Numbered from the stretch's first letter, positions 33,785-45,868 are shown. The stretch is 64,000 bases of DNA from Pascua guehoae (GCA_001600415.1 BCJX01000017.1:675005-739004), one strand, 5' to 3'. A program made the numbers and translations. Notes: a model not told the origin generated them from the letters alone.

Positions 33785-34822
33785 AGAGGGGCAAGGGGGG
33801 TCTTCTGCAGGGGTGGAGAGGAAGGATGTCGGCAGTTTAAAGTGGTGAATCGAGGTTCGCTCGAATGAGCAGAATGTGGCGGTCGACTCCAGTGGGAGCA
33901 GTGGATGGTGGCTCGCAGGATAGAATAGCAGATGTCGGCCCCGGAGAGGAGTGCAAGGCGTATGTACGGATCACAGTTGCGCATGGCAGGCCAAACCAAC
34001 TTCCCGCTGTCGCAACCACTGTCGCAAACCACCGTGGCAATGCGAAAAGAGAGTCAAACGTACCCGAGTTGGCCGAGACTGTCCGTCAGCGAATATCCTT
34101 CACTTCGACATCAACCCCACTCCCGCTTGCTCGTCGTTCTCCCCCCGGCAGCGTTGCCCCACCCCGACCTCGTGTGGCTACGCTACATGGCTGAATCACC
34201 AGTGCGGCCCGCTACGCAACGAGATCCCATCCCCCGTGTCCAAGCACTAGTGGGCGTGCAGATGCCCAGTCTCTCTCATGGGCATCGGTGTCCTGATTGC
34301 CGTCGTCGTCGTCGCCTTTCTTATCACCGCGATCGTGACTACCATCGCCACCGTCATCAACACCACCATCGTCCCCCCCCCTCGTCAGGTCGCCTCCCCC
34401 CCGGCCCCCCCAACTCCGTCTCCATCTCCATCCCCATCTCCATCTCCATCTCCATCTCCATCTCCATCTCCATCTCCATCTCGGTCTCCATCCCCATCTC
34501 CATCTCCATCTCCATCTCCAACCCTCGTCTCCTAACCTCCCCCGCTCCCCCCGGACTCCCCGAACCTCTTCCCTCCCCCAAACTCACTCTTAGTCGTAAT
34601 CCACACCTTACTCCTCTCCACCCCAGCCTTCTTCACACTCTCCATCGTCTCCTTCTCCGTAAGGTACACCTGCGCCGTGTCGAGGTGCAGAATGCCCGCC
34701 TCGAGCGCGACGGCCCCCAGGTCGACGGCCTTTTGGCCCGAGCCCAGGATGCCGCCCGAGCCGTTCCCCCACCCGATGGCGGGGATCTGCTTGCCGTCCG
34801 AGAGGGTTACTTTGCGTGTCAT
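32495..34822 (-). CDS. Aldo-keto reductase
   Basis: Four exons (34822..34588, 33735..33475, 33061..32715, 32548..32495) give 298 residues. It is an NAD(P)H-dependent carbonyl reductase with a TIM barrel. The catalytic tetrad is visible: Asp and Tyr in HLDTAQVYLTE, Lys in ITTKS, His in DLFLIHNPQVPEEG. Other landmarks are LGVSNFRPQDIEAV, NQIEFHPYVLAQLEPF, IESYGPLTPLLRH, and cofactor-binding AVTTSGNPANIRKI. The C-terminus is short (EEHMTKDYAPPNLPKDV). It resembles fungal AKR3-type reductases of alpha-keto amides or indole-acetaldehyde; the substrate is inferred at best. Intron 1 is 852 bp and intron 2 413 bp, both much longer than the local norm. They contain a 38-nt and a 30-nt G run (C runs on the coding strand) and a hexanucleotide satellite. 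Confidence 0.92.
33186..33215. repeat. Poly(G) tract, 30 nt
   Basis: Homopolymer G run (poly-C on the coding strand) inside intron 2 of the aldo-keto reductase gene. Confidence 0.9.
33746..33783. repeat. Poly(G) tract, 38 nt
   Basis: On the coding (minus) strand this is a 38-nt poly-C tract directly before the branch site CTAAC and acceptor CCCAG of intron 1 of the aldo-keto reductase, that is, in polypyrimidine-tract position. Confidence 0.9.
34416..34522. repeat. Hexanucleotide (CATCTC)n satellite
   Basis: About 17 copies of CATCTC with a few C/G interruptions, within intron 1 of the aldo-keto reductase gene. Confidence 0.9.
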
Positions 34823-35648
34823 CGAGAGTGTTGGGGAGGTGGATGTGGGGGACGATTGTAGATATGCAGTAGTTGCGGTGGTGAGGAGAGGGGGGAAATG
34901 TGGTTAAGAGCATCCCAGGGTTGGGGCTTTTACGTCACTGGAGTCGGTTGCGTGCCACACTTACCGCCTCCACTCTCGGTCCTGGGCCGATGTCACCACG
35001 GTGATCGGCCCGGGCCACGGGTCCGAGCTGGATCGCCGGTCCACCTCCGATCGGACATGCACGCACCCTGAACAAAACGCCCACACGCGCAATCTGTGTG
35101 TTTTTGTCCGGTGTCGCGGCGATTTTTCCCCGATTGATCGGGCGATAGCCGTCAAAACGGCCTGTTGTGCATTGGCTGACGTGAAGCTATCGCGATGATA
35201 GCGTGTGTGTGGCGCGGCGCTGGACGCCCTGCTGCGTAAGAAATCCTCCCGAGCGCATGGGGTTTGTCAGCTTGTGCTCGTTGCTTCCGTAGCCGTTCTG
35301 TGCATTGTGAGCTTGGATGAGTCGATGGGAGAAGCTGTGGAGGTGGAGGGAGGTGGAGGATCTCTTGGAGCGTGGTCGGATCCGTCCAGCACTCCCGGCC
35401 CTTTAACAGGGCTTTAATAGTGGAGTGGACTCGTCAACTTCGATCTGTCGCGATGTGGAGGGCATGAGTCGATTTCCGTCGCGAGTTCTGCAATGCTTGT
35501 GTAACAGCACAGACTGGTGACGACGGGAAGATGAATGGCACGCACCAGTGAGTCCTGTCTGCTATTGTGTTAATCTGGAACCACAAACCGCGGGCCGGAC
35601 GACCAGTTTACCCCTCCCTCCGCACACACACACAGACACGCCCGCGGG

Positions 35649-35681
<33 letters not shown>

Positions 35682-35853
35682 CTTCTGCCAAACGCCAAAC
35701 CAGCTGTCACAAACCACACGCGTCAGCACGATCCAAGTTACAGTGTGTGCATGCGATTACGACTCTCTGGGTTGTATGTATAGTTGCCACGCGTCTACAG
35801 GCTCGCGCGGACCGGAATGTTAGGGCTTCTGAAATGTCAGTTCCGACTTCTCC
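34823..35853. other. Intergenic, 1031 bp
   Basis: Upstream of the aldo-keto reductase and downstream of the coiled-coil gene. A (CA)n microsatellite lies at about 35650-35679. No gene seen. Confidence 0.5.
35650..35679. repeat. (CA)n microsatellite
   Basis: About 15 CA dinucleotides in intergenic DNA. Confidence 0.9.
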
Positions 35854-38800
35854 TCACGCGAGCTCCTCGGTACGCACGCCAGAGTCATCGCCGCTGTTGC
35901 GGCGCGCGACCTCGGCCTGGAGCTGGGTCAGGGTGTCGTCAAGGAGGGAAGTGTCGGGCGAGTCGCCAATCGGAGCCGTGGCGTGCGGGGCGAGCGCCTG
36001 CAACTGCTGAAGCGCCGACGCCTTCTCGGCACGCTCAGCCTTGAGCTGCTCCTGGAGAGCGGCGAGGGCCTTGTCGCTCTCGGCGCGCTGGTTGGACAGC
36101 TCTTTCTCAAACTCGGTGCGGTTCATCTCGAGCATCTGCTGTCAGCCGAGCCCTTGGTCCGATGGTCCACGCCCAGACTCACTAAGTTCATGCCCTCGAG
36201 CTCGTCGTTGCGCGACTCGAGCTCCTGGCGGAGACGGGCAACGTCGTTCGAACCCTTGCTGGGGGACCCTGGCGGGGTGCGCTTCCTGGCGTTGAAGACC
36301 TCGGCGTCCAGCTTCTCGATGCGGTCACGGAGCTGTTTGATAACAGTCTCCTTCTCGCCGAGCTCCTTCTGCGCAGCCTGCAGCTCGTGGATCGCCTGCT
36401 CGTGCGCAGTCTCAAACTTCTCACTCTGGTCCTCGTAGCTGGCAAGCTTGGCCGTGTGTGCAGCGCTGAGGTCCGCCATCGCGACACTGTGGCCCGCCGT
36501 GAGCTCCTCGATCTCGGACGCGTGTGTCGACTTGACAGTCTCAAGCTCGGTAGCGTGGGCAGCGACGAGCTTGTCGGCCTCGGCAGTGAGCGACGCCTTG
36601 AGGTCGGCAATCTCGCTGGTGTGGGCGGCGTTCAGGTCCTCGATCGCCTTGGCGTGGGCAGCCTCAATCTTAGACTGTTCCGCCTGGGCCTTCTTGAGAA
36701 CTTCGGTACCGGCCGAGGTTGCCGCCGCGCTGGCGCCCGCGAGCTCCTTGGCATGAGACGCACTCAGAGCCTCAAGCTCCTTGGCATGGGAGGCAGTCAT
36801 AGTCTCAAGCTCCTTGGCATGTGCGGCCTTGGTCTCGGACAGAGTCGCCTCGGCCTTCTGGAGCTGCTCAGCGCTAGCCGACTGGGCGTCACTGCGGACA
36901 GTGTCGAGCTCCTTGGCATGAGTTGCCGACAAGGCTTCGAGCTCCTGGGCGTGCGCGGCGACGGTCTCGGCGACCTTTGCCTTCAGCTCCTCGGCGCCCG
37001 CAGTCTCGGCGTCCTTGCGTGCAGTCTCCAACGCCTTGGCGTGGGTGGCAGCAAGAGTCTCAAGCTCCTTGGCGTGCGATGCCTTGAGCTCATCAAGCTG
37101 AGACTGAACGGCGTTGACCTGGTCGTTACCGGCCGAAGCAGCAGCCTCACGCGCAGTAGCCAGCTCCTTCTCGTGGGTCGCCTTGAGGGTCTCGAGTTCG
37201 GCGGCGTGAGACTTGGACGCAGACTCCTCAGCATCACGGACGGCAGCAGCAACCTTCTCCTCGTGTGCCGTCTTGAGTGCTGCGAGTTCGGCAGCGTGCG
37301 AAGCCGAAGCGCTCTCCTGAGCCTCACGTGTGGTAGACGTGAGCTGGGCCTCGTGCTCAGCCTTGGCCGCTTCCAGCTTCGACTTGAGCTCGGTGATCGT
37401 CTTCTCAAGTTCCAGCCCCTTGTTCTCAGCCTCGAGCTTGGACGCCTCCAGTGCTGCAAGCTTCTCCTCCAGCTCGGCCACCTTGGCGAGAGCCTCGTCG
37501 CGCTGGCTCTCAGCGGCAGCAAGGGATGCACGGAGTCCCTCGGTTTCCGACGAGGCCGTGGCAGTAGCATCTGCAAGAGAAGCCTCGGCCTTCTCGGACG
37601 CCTCGGTAAGCTGGCGCTGGAGGTCGGCAACAGTCTCCTCGTGGTCAGAGGCCGACTTGACCAGCTCAGCGTGGGTGGCGCTGAGAGTCGAGTGGGCTGC
37701 CTTCAAGTTCTGTTCGAGTTAGACCAAAGCTCGACCAATCTGCTGCAGTGCGTACCTCGAGTTCCGATGCGTTGGCCTCGGCCGAAGCGGTCGCCTTGGC
37801 GAGGACCGCCGAGCGCTCATTGCTCTTGTTGACGTGCTCCGCAATCTCGCTCTTGTGTGCCTCGACCTCACCCTTGAGCGCCCCGCGCTCACTCTCCCAG
37901 CTCACCTGCTCCTCTTTGCGGCCGTTGCGCTCGCTCTCCAGTTCAGCACGCAGCTCTTCCAGTTCTTCCTCGAGCTCCTTGACACGACCCTCAAGACCTT
38001 GCAGGCCCACGACGCTCTTCTCGGCTTCCTCGGCACCTTCTGCGATTTCCGCTTCAAGCTTGTCCTTGATGCTGGTCAACTTGGCGAGCTTGTCCTCGAG
38101 AGCAGCGCGCTCGGCGTTGGCCTGGGTCACAAAGTCGTCATGCGCGGCGACCTTGGCCGCGAGGTCCGCCTGGACAGCGGCAAGAGTCGCATTGATGGAC
38201 TCGTGGTCGGCCTGCACGGATGCAAGGCTGTCGCGAACAGTCTTGAGCTCGGCCTCGAACCCGTCACGAGCAGACGTCAATCTGTCACGTCAGCCGCTGT
38301 CAGTGTGATCAACCTACGCGGTGATCTTGGCCGCATGCTCGTCAGCCAGCGCCTTGTGCGATGCGCCGGCATCTGAGAGCTCGCGCTGGCGAGTAGTCTC
38401 GAGTTCTGCGAGTTTGGCGCTGGCGGCCGAGTGCGCATCCTGAGCGGCGGCGTGCTCCTTTGTAATCTTGGCGAGGCTGTCAAAGTCAGTGCCAGCTCGG
38501 AACGACCAGTAACTCACTCAGCCTGAAGCGTGTCACGCTGGGCAGTGAGCTCGGCGATCTGTGCCTCGAGGCCGGCCTTCTCTTCCGCAAGGTTCTTGGC
38601 CCCTTCCTCGGTCGCTTCCGCAATCTTGGCCTCGAGCTCCGCCTTGCTCTCAGCAATCTTGGCCTCGAGGCCGGCACGCTCTTCCTCAAACTTCTTGGTG
38701 ATCTCGTCGATGCGTGCCTGTGCTTGGGTCTCCGAAGCGGCCTCCGCGGCAGCCATACGCGAAGCCAAAGTGGATCCTGCGGGCGCAGCGCTAAGGCTCG

Positions 38801-39923
38801 CACGGGGACGAACGGCAGATACTACAGGCTTGGTGACGGGGCGGGTGGTAGACGAGATGCTCATACGAGGCCGAGCACTGGCGCGGGCACCAGCAGTCGT
38901 CGTCGTCGCCGTGGCAGTGCGGGCTCCGGCGCTGGTCACTGAGCCAGGTGCCGAGGGAGTAGTGGTCCGTGCGCGGGGAGTCGTGGACACCGAGGGCTTG
39001 GTGGTCGATGGGGGGGCACGGGCGGGGGGAACAGCAGGCTTGGTGGAAGCCGGACGGGTGCGAGTAGTCGTTGCCGTAGCTGCCGTCCCGGTAGACGACA
39101 CGGTCGCAGTGCTGGAGGAAGGTGCGTGGCGGGCCGTGGTGGTGCGCGCCTTGGCCGCCGTGGCCGCGGTCGAGCTCGTGGCAACCGGGCGGGACTGGGC
39201 GCGCGGGGAGCCGGGACCGGCGGTCGACGACGCCGACGACGCCGCCGTCTTTGGTCGCGGGGGCTGCGTCGACGTGGCCACGTTGCGGGCAGCGGACGCT
39301 GCGGTCGGCGCCGTTAACGGCTTGCGGTTGGCGAGTGAGATGGACGGGCGGCCGGCGCGAGTCATGGTCGTCTTGCGCGATGGGGAAGCAGGAGCCTTGG
39401 GTGAGGCTGTCGAGTCAGCAGAGCTCGCACTGCTGGCGAGGTCGTCCATGGTGGTGACCACGATGGATCCTTGTGGGTAGTGGGATCAAAGAAGGGCAGC
39501 GGGGGGACTAGGACTGGAAAGGGGGGGGGGAGAAAGGGGCAAGGAACGTGGATAATGTAGGGAGGAAGGATGGGAGGGAGGGTGAGAGGGGGGACCAAAC
39601 GGGCACTGACCTCCAAAGACGCCACTCTTGAGCACCTTCTTGACGCCCCCTTCCTTTGGTCCATTCTCCTTATCCTCACCACGGTCCTTGCCGGGCGCGG
39701 CCTCGGACTTCTTCTCGGCGGAGGGCGAAGAGGGCGCAGGAAGGGTCGTCTGGTCGTCGTGTTGCTCGCCGTTGGGGGTCGATTCGACCGACGCAGTGTT
39801 CACCTGGCTAGCCGTCTCCTCCTGGAGACCACCCTCGGCGCTGTCAGAGGTGTCGATCCTGAGCTCAGCCGCGGGAGACGGACCGAGCTCGGAGGGCGGC
39901 GGGGCGTTGTCAACGAGAGACAT
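35854..39923 (-). CDS. Large coiled-coil protein, 1253 residues
   Basis: Six exons (39923..39611, 39469..38518, 38476..38318, 38281..37756, 37709..36183, 36138..35854) join in phase. Residues 1-105 are acidic and disordered (start MSLVDNAPPPSELGPSPAAE). About 110-330 are basic and Ala/Ser/Thr/Pro/Arg-rich (TTRPVTKPVVSAVRPRASLS), of a kind that often binds microtubules or nucleic acid. From about 335 to the end it is almost continuous coiled coil. The long fifth exon is built on repeats around [SH]AKELE[TAL]L and THAKALET/SHAAEL. The protein resembles fungal 'M protein repeat' or tropomyosin/myosin-tail-like scaffolds; specific function unknown. No motor, kinase or membrane segment. The C-terminus ends GDDSGVRTEELA. 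Introns 3-5 are 36-46 nt. Confidence 0.85.
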
Positions 39924-41890
39924 GGCCGCCCAGCTAGCTGTGCAGAAAGCGTGCCGAGCTGGAGGGGAAGAGGGTTGGTTGTTGGGTTTGTTGAGCAGAG
40001 AATGGAATGTGAAAGGAAGGGGGAGTTGTGTGTGGTTGGGTGTGTAGAGATGTTGAACAGGGGTGATTGAAGCAAGATACGACAAGAGAGATGGGGGGGG
40101 GAAAGGGTGTGTATTGCTTGTGGTAAATCAGCGAGGCTGGAACGATGGGTGCGGAGGGGTTAAGGAAGAAAGGAAGGTGTGTGCGCGCACGGGTACACAC
40201 ACCACTTGACTGGTGGTCTGGAAGTGGCCTAGCATGGGGAGATCGGAAATCCCATGCAATGACCCGCCCGAGAGCGAGCGCCAGCCAACGCCAGCCAGCG
40301 CCAGCGAACAACGCCATGGCGGCCTGCAGATGCCTGGCTGGCTGTGCTGTCAATCAGCGACGGCGCGTGCACTGTGCAGCGCGACGCGTGCCTAAATCCG
40401 TCCTCTGTCCATCCCTGACTCTTTTGCCCGGGTGGCACAAGCGCCGCCACGCGCCAAGCGTCGCACCCTTTGGGGGGAGTGCGCCAGAAACAGAGTTCCA
40501 TCGGTGCCTGAATACATTTGGCCACCCACAGCCGCCCAAACGCTCGAGGCGAAACGCGTGGCGCGCGACGCGTCCAATTGCGCGTAAGCGCGTCCAACTG
40601 GGAACGTGTTCAGTTTCTCACAGAAACGCGCCGAACCATTCCCGTGTCCCGTACGTCCTCATCAAAGGCACATGGGCTTGTCACCCCGCTGCCCTTGATG
40701 CGACCGGTGAGTACGACTTTTGCAAACCCAGATATGGGTGCTGCGTTATGCGAGTACCAAGGTGCCTTTCAGAGTAAACAGTGACAGTCCCGCATCGCAG
40801 CGGGCTACTGTTAGTGTTGTAACGCTGCCGCTTTGTTCATACGTGGCAAGAGGTAGTTGTGCATGGAGGAGTGTGTAGTCTTCAACTGGACTGCTGCTGG
40901 ACACGCCGTGATTTGGACACGGTAGGATCTGTTCAGAGTAAGTCGCGATGGAACGCTCGCTGGCCACCACATTCATAGGTAGCGTCGTGGTCGTGGCAAC
41001 ATGCTCGTCGCAAACACAGTACACAACTTACCCCTAACCCAGGCCAAAGTGTCTGTGACACATTCACGAGCTTAAATGCCATATATGGGCTTTGTGCTTC
41101 CGACCTCCCTCAACTATGCCGTCCGTAGCTCCGGCTACTCCACTGTTGTGTGCTTACTGCCAAAGGTTGCGATGGTGGGATGCCGAATCCAACGGTCCCT
41201 GCTGGTGTTGAACGAGTTATCAGCGTCATCAGAACACGATCATGACCCACCTCCACCTTCGACCAATATTGTCATACCGGGTCCTGTTGGCGGTCTCATT
41301 CAGGGAATGGCCGTTTGTGGGTGTCAGTTCATAACCAAATACACATCGAACACGGCGCAGATAGGCACGCCGATGACATAGTGCGGACTTCGCCAGGAAC
41401 ACTTTCATCATCCGCCTCCATGCCATGTTGCTGTTCATCACTTCCATACTTTACTCAGGCTAACGAGCGGCGGAGGAGTGAGCTGATCACCAGCAGTTCG
41501 ATTACTGAGGCCAATACCCACCAAGATGAGCAGAGCTGTACTGTACGCTGCTGCGGCTCTCGACCGATCCTACTAGAACCGGATACAGATACCGCACTTT
41601 TTCCCTGGCTGACTTCCGTTGGCTCTTGGCACCACCTACGTCCGTTGGGATGGCAAAACACAGTAGTCCGAGTTAGCACGACTGGGGGTACTACGTGGTG
41701 TCGGAGCCTGGTTGGCATAGCAATGTTTTCCCTTCGGTAGTATAGCACCATTCAGATTCCGGAGAAACTACAATCTGGCAGTCTGGAGCGTATGTATACC
41801 AGGGATAGGCTCTTTTGCGTACTCTCACCCAAGGCCACCCTCGCTCTCCTCGACCTCGCAATGATGCCTGGGCCCCTTAACCACAGCTCC
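39924..41890. other. Intergenic, 1967 bp
   Basis: Between the coiled-coil gene and the surface-protein cluster. It contains CGCCAGCCAACGCCAGCCAGCG-type short repeats at about 40275-40310. Several 70-210 codon ORFs lack motifs and overlap on both strands; none supported. Confidence 0.45.
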
Positions 41891-43585
41891 ATGCGGCTGC
41901 TAATCACACTGACCGTGCTCTCATGGTTGAGGTGCGTCTCGTCGTCAGCCAGCTTCAAGATGTTCAACTTCACACTCCTGGACACAGATCCAGTTGCGCA
42001 GTACTGGGGGGCGACCCCAGGATTCACTTTTTCAGAGAAAGGAGGAACGTCGAGGAGTTCAATGTCGTCCTACTCTGGGTCGCCTGGCCTAATCCTCCCT
42101 ACCGACAAGGAACTGGGCGTCGGCACGTCGTACACGACCATCCCTAATGATACAATCGTCGAAGTTGGGACTACAGGCAGGTGCAGTTCATATTACTCTA
42201 CTAACTCCGTAGTCTCTCCTGCCGGCTCACTCGACTACCCACACGGTCAAGTCACGGCACGGTTCTCCTTTCAAGCTCCTCCGAACTCTTCGTTTTTCGT
42301 GCTCAACGGAACAGTCATGCGAAACGGAGCCTCGTACAACGTCACGATGGATCATCCACCTCAATCACATACTCCCGAGCCATTGGCTATGGGGACATTT
42401 GGGCCCTTCGACAGCGATCGGCTGTGGCAACGGACGGCTGTGTTATTCATGGCACCACCGGGTTTTGGGGTCAGCTACACCATCAAGGTTACACCTATAA
42501 GGTCTAGCCCTACCAAGCTGGGTCATCCCTCTCTTGGCGTGCACAGTGCCAACTTTTACATCACTTTTATCTGTCAACCCTGTAAGTATACAAGGTACCA
42601 TGGGACCAGGCTCATTCATTTTTCAGGACCGACCCCAACACACCCACGGACCCATCCCCCGACCCACTCTCCGACCCACCCCCGAATACCACAGACCCTT
42701 CTCCCAGTTCACAAACTGAGCCAAGCAACAACCCACGCCGCAGTATTACGACAGCTACAGCAGGTGGCTGCAGTAAGTATGTCACCCTGATGGCACTGAC
42801 GGCAAGGTTGGCTGTGGGGCCGGCGCGACTGTGCATCCGTTTGGCAGTGTGTGAGACCCCCAAAGAAGTAGGTGGCCGCCCACCGAACGGATGCTGAGAC
42901 CTCAGATGTGCAGCTAGACCCCAGGCCGTCGAGCAGGACAATAACGGGTACGTCGTAGATGGACCACCACATTTGATGGTTCAGACGAACAGCAGCAGCG
43001 GCGACACGTGAGTAATCACCTTTACCATACCCCTGGCGTCTGCTACAGATCGTCAAAGTCCCTACCCCTGGCAGTCGGGCCCCGAGAATATGCTCGCCAC
43101 TCCGTTTGAACTGCCAGACTCGTTCCCACTGCCATCAACCCACACGAGTTCAAGCACTACTACGCCCTCGACTGATCCTACGTTCACATCGATCGCCTCG
43201 TCCATTGCCGAGGCAGCATCACCTGTGGCACCAGATGAGTCCCTGCCACTTCAGCCGCCCATGAAGGAACTGAACCACCCCCGATCCTCCCCGCATGATG
43301 AGCGGCAGCCTCCGTGGGGTCCCTCGTCGCTCCGTCACTCGACTATGAGCAGGAGAAAGATGTTTCGTCGAGGAGCCGACTTTGCGTATGAAGGAGATCA
43401 TCCCGCCGTCGTATAAGCCAAGCTGGGCCGAAGCACGCGGCGTGAGGCAAGGGGAGACAGCAAGCGCTCCGTTCCAGACACTGCAGAATAAGAATGACGT
43501 GAGCCATCACAAAGCTGTCCTCGTTGTATTAGACTTCATTGCACCGACTCTTATGGTGGGCCAACTATCTCAGGGAGCAGCGTAG
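41891..43585 (+). pseudogene. Surface-protein paralogue A (LLDTDP/PPxY family), decayed
   Basis: It starts with a signal peptide (MRLLITLTVLSWLRCVSS) and MFNFTLLDTDPVAQYW, then an N-glycosylation-rich ectodomain (SFFVLNGTVMRNGASYNVTM, GTFGPFDSDR, GVHSANFY) matching the intact paralogue at 45869-47888. Damage seen: (1) about 150 residues of the first ectodomain half are absent between GVGTSYT and LDYPHGQ; (2) an 11-nt duplication (ACTTTTA at 42552 and 42563) shifts frame just before the intron at 42577; (3) the membrane-span exon does not read through in the family frame; (4) the tail frame breaks near 43380, after which MKEIIPPSYKPSWAEA is found in another frame. Tail segments VDGPPHLMVQTNSSSGD and the PPSY motif show it once had the full architecture. 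An expressed truncated secreted form is possible but not supported. Confidence 0.75.
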
Positions 43586-43741
43586 TTAGCTCTGTGAGGT
43601 ACAAACTGATGGGACCGTTATATTAAATGCACCCCGGTTAACATTAAGAATACATACGACCGGACGATAGTCACAGCGGGCGTGCCGTCCCCCACACTAA
43701 GAGAACCCTCGACAGCCCGGACGAATAGTTTTCCTCACGCG

Positions 43742-44125
43742 CTACGAGGGGGCGTCGCCGGTCGATTCCTGCGCTCTCGCCGCGTGGGCCTCCGCCCATC
43801 TCGGATTGTACGAAGGCGGGACAATCTCCTTCATGCGCACTGGGATTTGCATGGGGATGCTGTCATCGTCGTCGTCTGGGGTTGGCGAGCGGCGAGCCTG
43901 CCCGCGAAGTCCGGCAAACATTCGACGGTGGTTGTTGCGGAACGAGCGACTCGGTTTGGAAGTAGCGCCTGGCGGTAAGGGCTCCAAGTCATCCGTAGTC
44001 GTTGGCGCATCGACACTTGATGATGCCTCAGAGCTTGGTGCGAAGGGGTTCTGGCCCGGTGATTGAGTACGATATAGTCGAGAAGGGAACGGATCGGGTA
44101 TCTCGGCAGAGGTTACCCCACTCGA
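43742..44125 (-). pseudogene. Surface-protein paralogue B, inverted tail fragment
   Basis: Minus-strand open frame encoding only the cytoplasmic tail of the family: VTSAEIPDPFPS, QNPFAPSSEASSSVDAPTTT, RRMFAGLRGQARRSPTPD, then VRMKEIVPPSYNPRWAEAHA and stop at 43742. It is uninterrupted, but the ectodomain and membrane span are missing; at about 44110-44130 the homology stops and the next bases belong to a different copy on the plus strand. Hence a truncated inverted copy, not a gene with a start. Confidence 0.75.
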
Positions 44126-45264
44126 CATGACCTCAGGGGAGTTTGGTCCATTTAAAACCAAGACGATGAAGTATGATCGTTCTGCAGTGTTGTTCATGAC
44201 ACCATTGCAGTATGAGGAAACCTACACAATCACAGTTACGCCGTGGGTCGAACCGACGCTCTCCACAGGGTCCAAGTTTGCATTGGGAGTTCATAGTGCC
44301 AACTTCTATTTGTCAACTCTGTGAGTCCCTGTCCTTCCTCTGCTCTCTACCAATAACTGATTTCTGTGCAGGACGGACAACACTCCACCATGGACCAGCT
44401 CATCGAGTACCTCAACCGCGTCTCCCGACCCACCGGCCACGAGTAACGCCACGATCTCCGCTTCCCCTGTCCCCGACAATAATCGGCAGGGAAGTAATGT
44501 GGCATCCATTGCAGGTGGAGTAGTATGTCAACCCGCCATACCGATGCTGACAAACGAGGTTGGAGGCGTAGGGGGTGCCATACTCGCATTCGCCGTGCTC
44601 TGGTTCTGTGTAAGGCGCCGACACAAGTAGGTGATAGTCATCCTTTCCAGGCTCGGGTCTAATTCACTCTAGGCAACCGCACGCTGTCCAGTCCAACCGT
44701 CACTTCTTGGACGATCCTCCCGAGGATCTGATGATTCAGCCAAATGACAGTAGTGGCGCTCTGTGAGTCATGGTACCAGCACGACATTTGCTAATGGGGC
44801 AGTTGGTCCTCCAAAGCCGTACTACCTGGGCGTTGGGAACCTCAGTCGGAAAACGTTATCGCCGTTACAGCTGGCGAGTTACCCAACCCATTCCCTGCTC
44901 AGCGTTTGGATCCGGTAGCCTCCGACGCGTTGTCCGTTGCCTCATCGAGTGCGGAGGCTGGTTCAAGAGAGGGCCTGTCAGAATTTGAACCACACGAGCC
45001 TTTGTCGAAGCATCCAGCTCGGCTGGGACGGCTGGCGCCGCCCGCAGCCGTCGGCCAGGGATCATGACAAGCCTCCGTGGGCGCGCTCGACGGGCTCCGT
45101 CTGTCGACAACGAACGTAATCGCGATGCTGGCATCCCTATCGACTTGCCCGTTCGCATGAAGGAGATCGTACCACCGTCTTACAATCCACAATGGGCGAC
45201 CACCCATACTGCCACAGGAGAAGAGCCCGTGGGAGACCCGGAGAACTCTACCCAACCACAGTAG
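44110..45264 (+). pseudogene. Surface-protein paralogue C, 5'-truncated and frameshifted
   Basis: Plus-strand copy lacking signal peptide and most of the ectodomain. It begins near MTSGEFGPFKTKTMKYDRSA, continues GVHSANFYLSTL, intron 44323-44371, then a Ser/Thr-rich stalk (LTDNTPPWTSSSSTSTAS), the membrane span (VGGVGGAILAFAVLWFCVRR, with the RRRHK stop-transfer) and tail exons (HFLDDPPEDLMIQPNDSSGA; ENVIAVTAGELPNPFPAQRL). In the last exon the tail reads SDALSVASSSAEAGSREG but then needs a frame change near 45000 to reach RARRAPSVDNE and VRMKEIVPPSYNPQWATTHT before the stop at 45264. Missing 5' end plus frameshift: pseudogene. Confidence 0.75.
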
Positions 45265-45868
45265 CTAGGGCTGATGATGATACACGTCGTAGCAGTCACC
45301 ATTTTCTGTCATTAGTTATTTATTGTCCATATTATACCGATGTACTGGGTGAGGTCTGAGATGAGCCCAAAACACGATAAAGGCAAAACTGCTCGCCGAA
45401 CCCCTCTGCAGTCGTCTGTTGTGCAAGCTGCGAGAGAACAGGTAACAGACATAGTGCCTGATAGTGCCTGCCCAGCCGCCCCTCTTGTTTTCCTAGCAGG
45501 AGATCTGTTTCGACTTGAACTCAAATTAGTTCCGCCGGATTGTCCCCCTTTTGATGTCCATGAAATACAGCCAACGTTCAGGCCTTCCACAATGAATCAC
45601 GCGTAATAGGAACAACTTCCAAAGAAGGTTGTAGCTGGGTCACGTTGAGCTGCCCATTGGGCCGCTCCTAACGCCTGGGGGTAGGCGTCCAGGAAGGTCT
45701 GTCCACAGTGTAACGGCCTCCCGGCGCGATGGTCGCCATGGTCGACAAGTGCACAGTAGTAGCTCCTTTCTTCTTCGAATCACTCCGTCAGTCAGCTCTT
45801 TCCAACACGGTGAGTACCCAACTCCTACACTCTCGTCCACTGCTCACCCTAACAAGCGAGACATCTCC
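45265..45868. other. Intergenic / promoter of paralogue D, 604 bp
   Basis: Upstream region of the intact surface protein; ORFs here have no family resemblance. Confidence 0.45.

Noticed and set aside
33932..34861. 309-codon plus-strand ORF inside the aldo-keto reductase intron
   Set aside because: Made of the CATCTC satellite (SISISIS) and antisense of exon 1; not a nested gene.
36387..37832. 481-codon plus-strand ORF opposite the coiled-coil gene, Leu/Gly/Val-rich
   Set aside because: Antisense of repetitive heptads; the Leu-rich pattern is the complement of the Glu/Ala/Lys codons.
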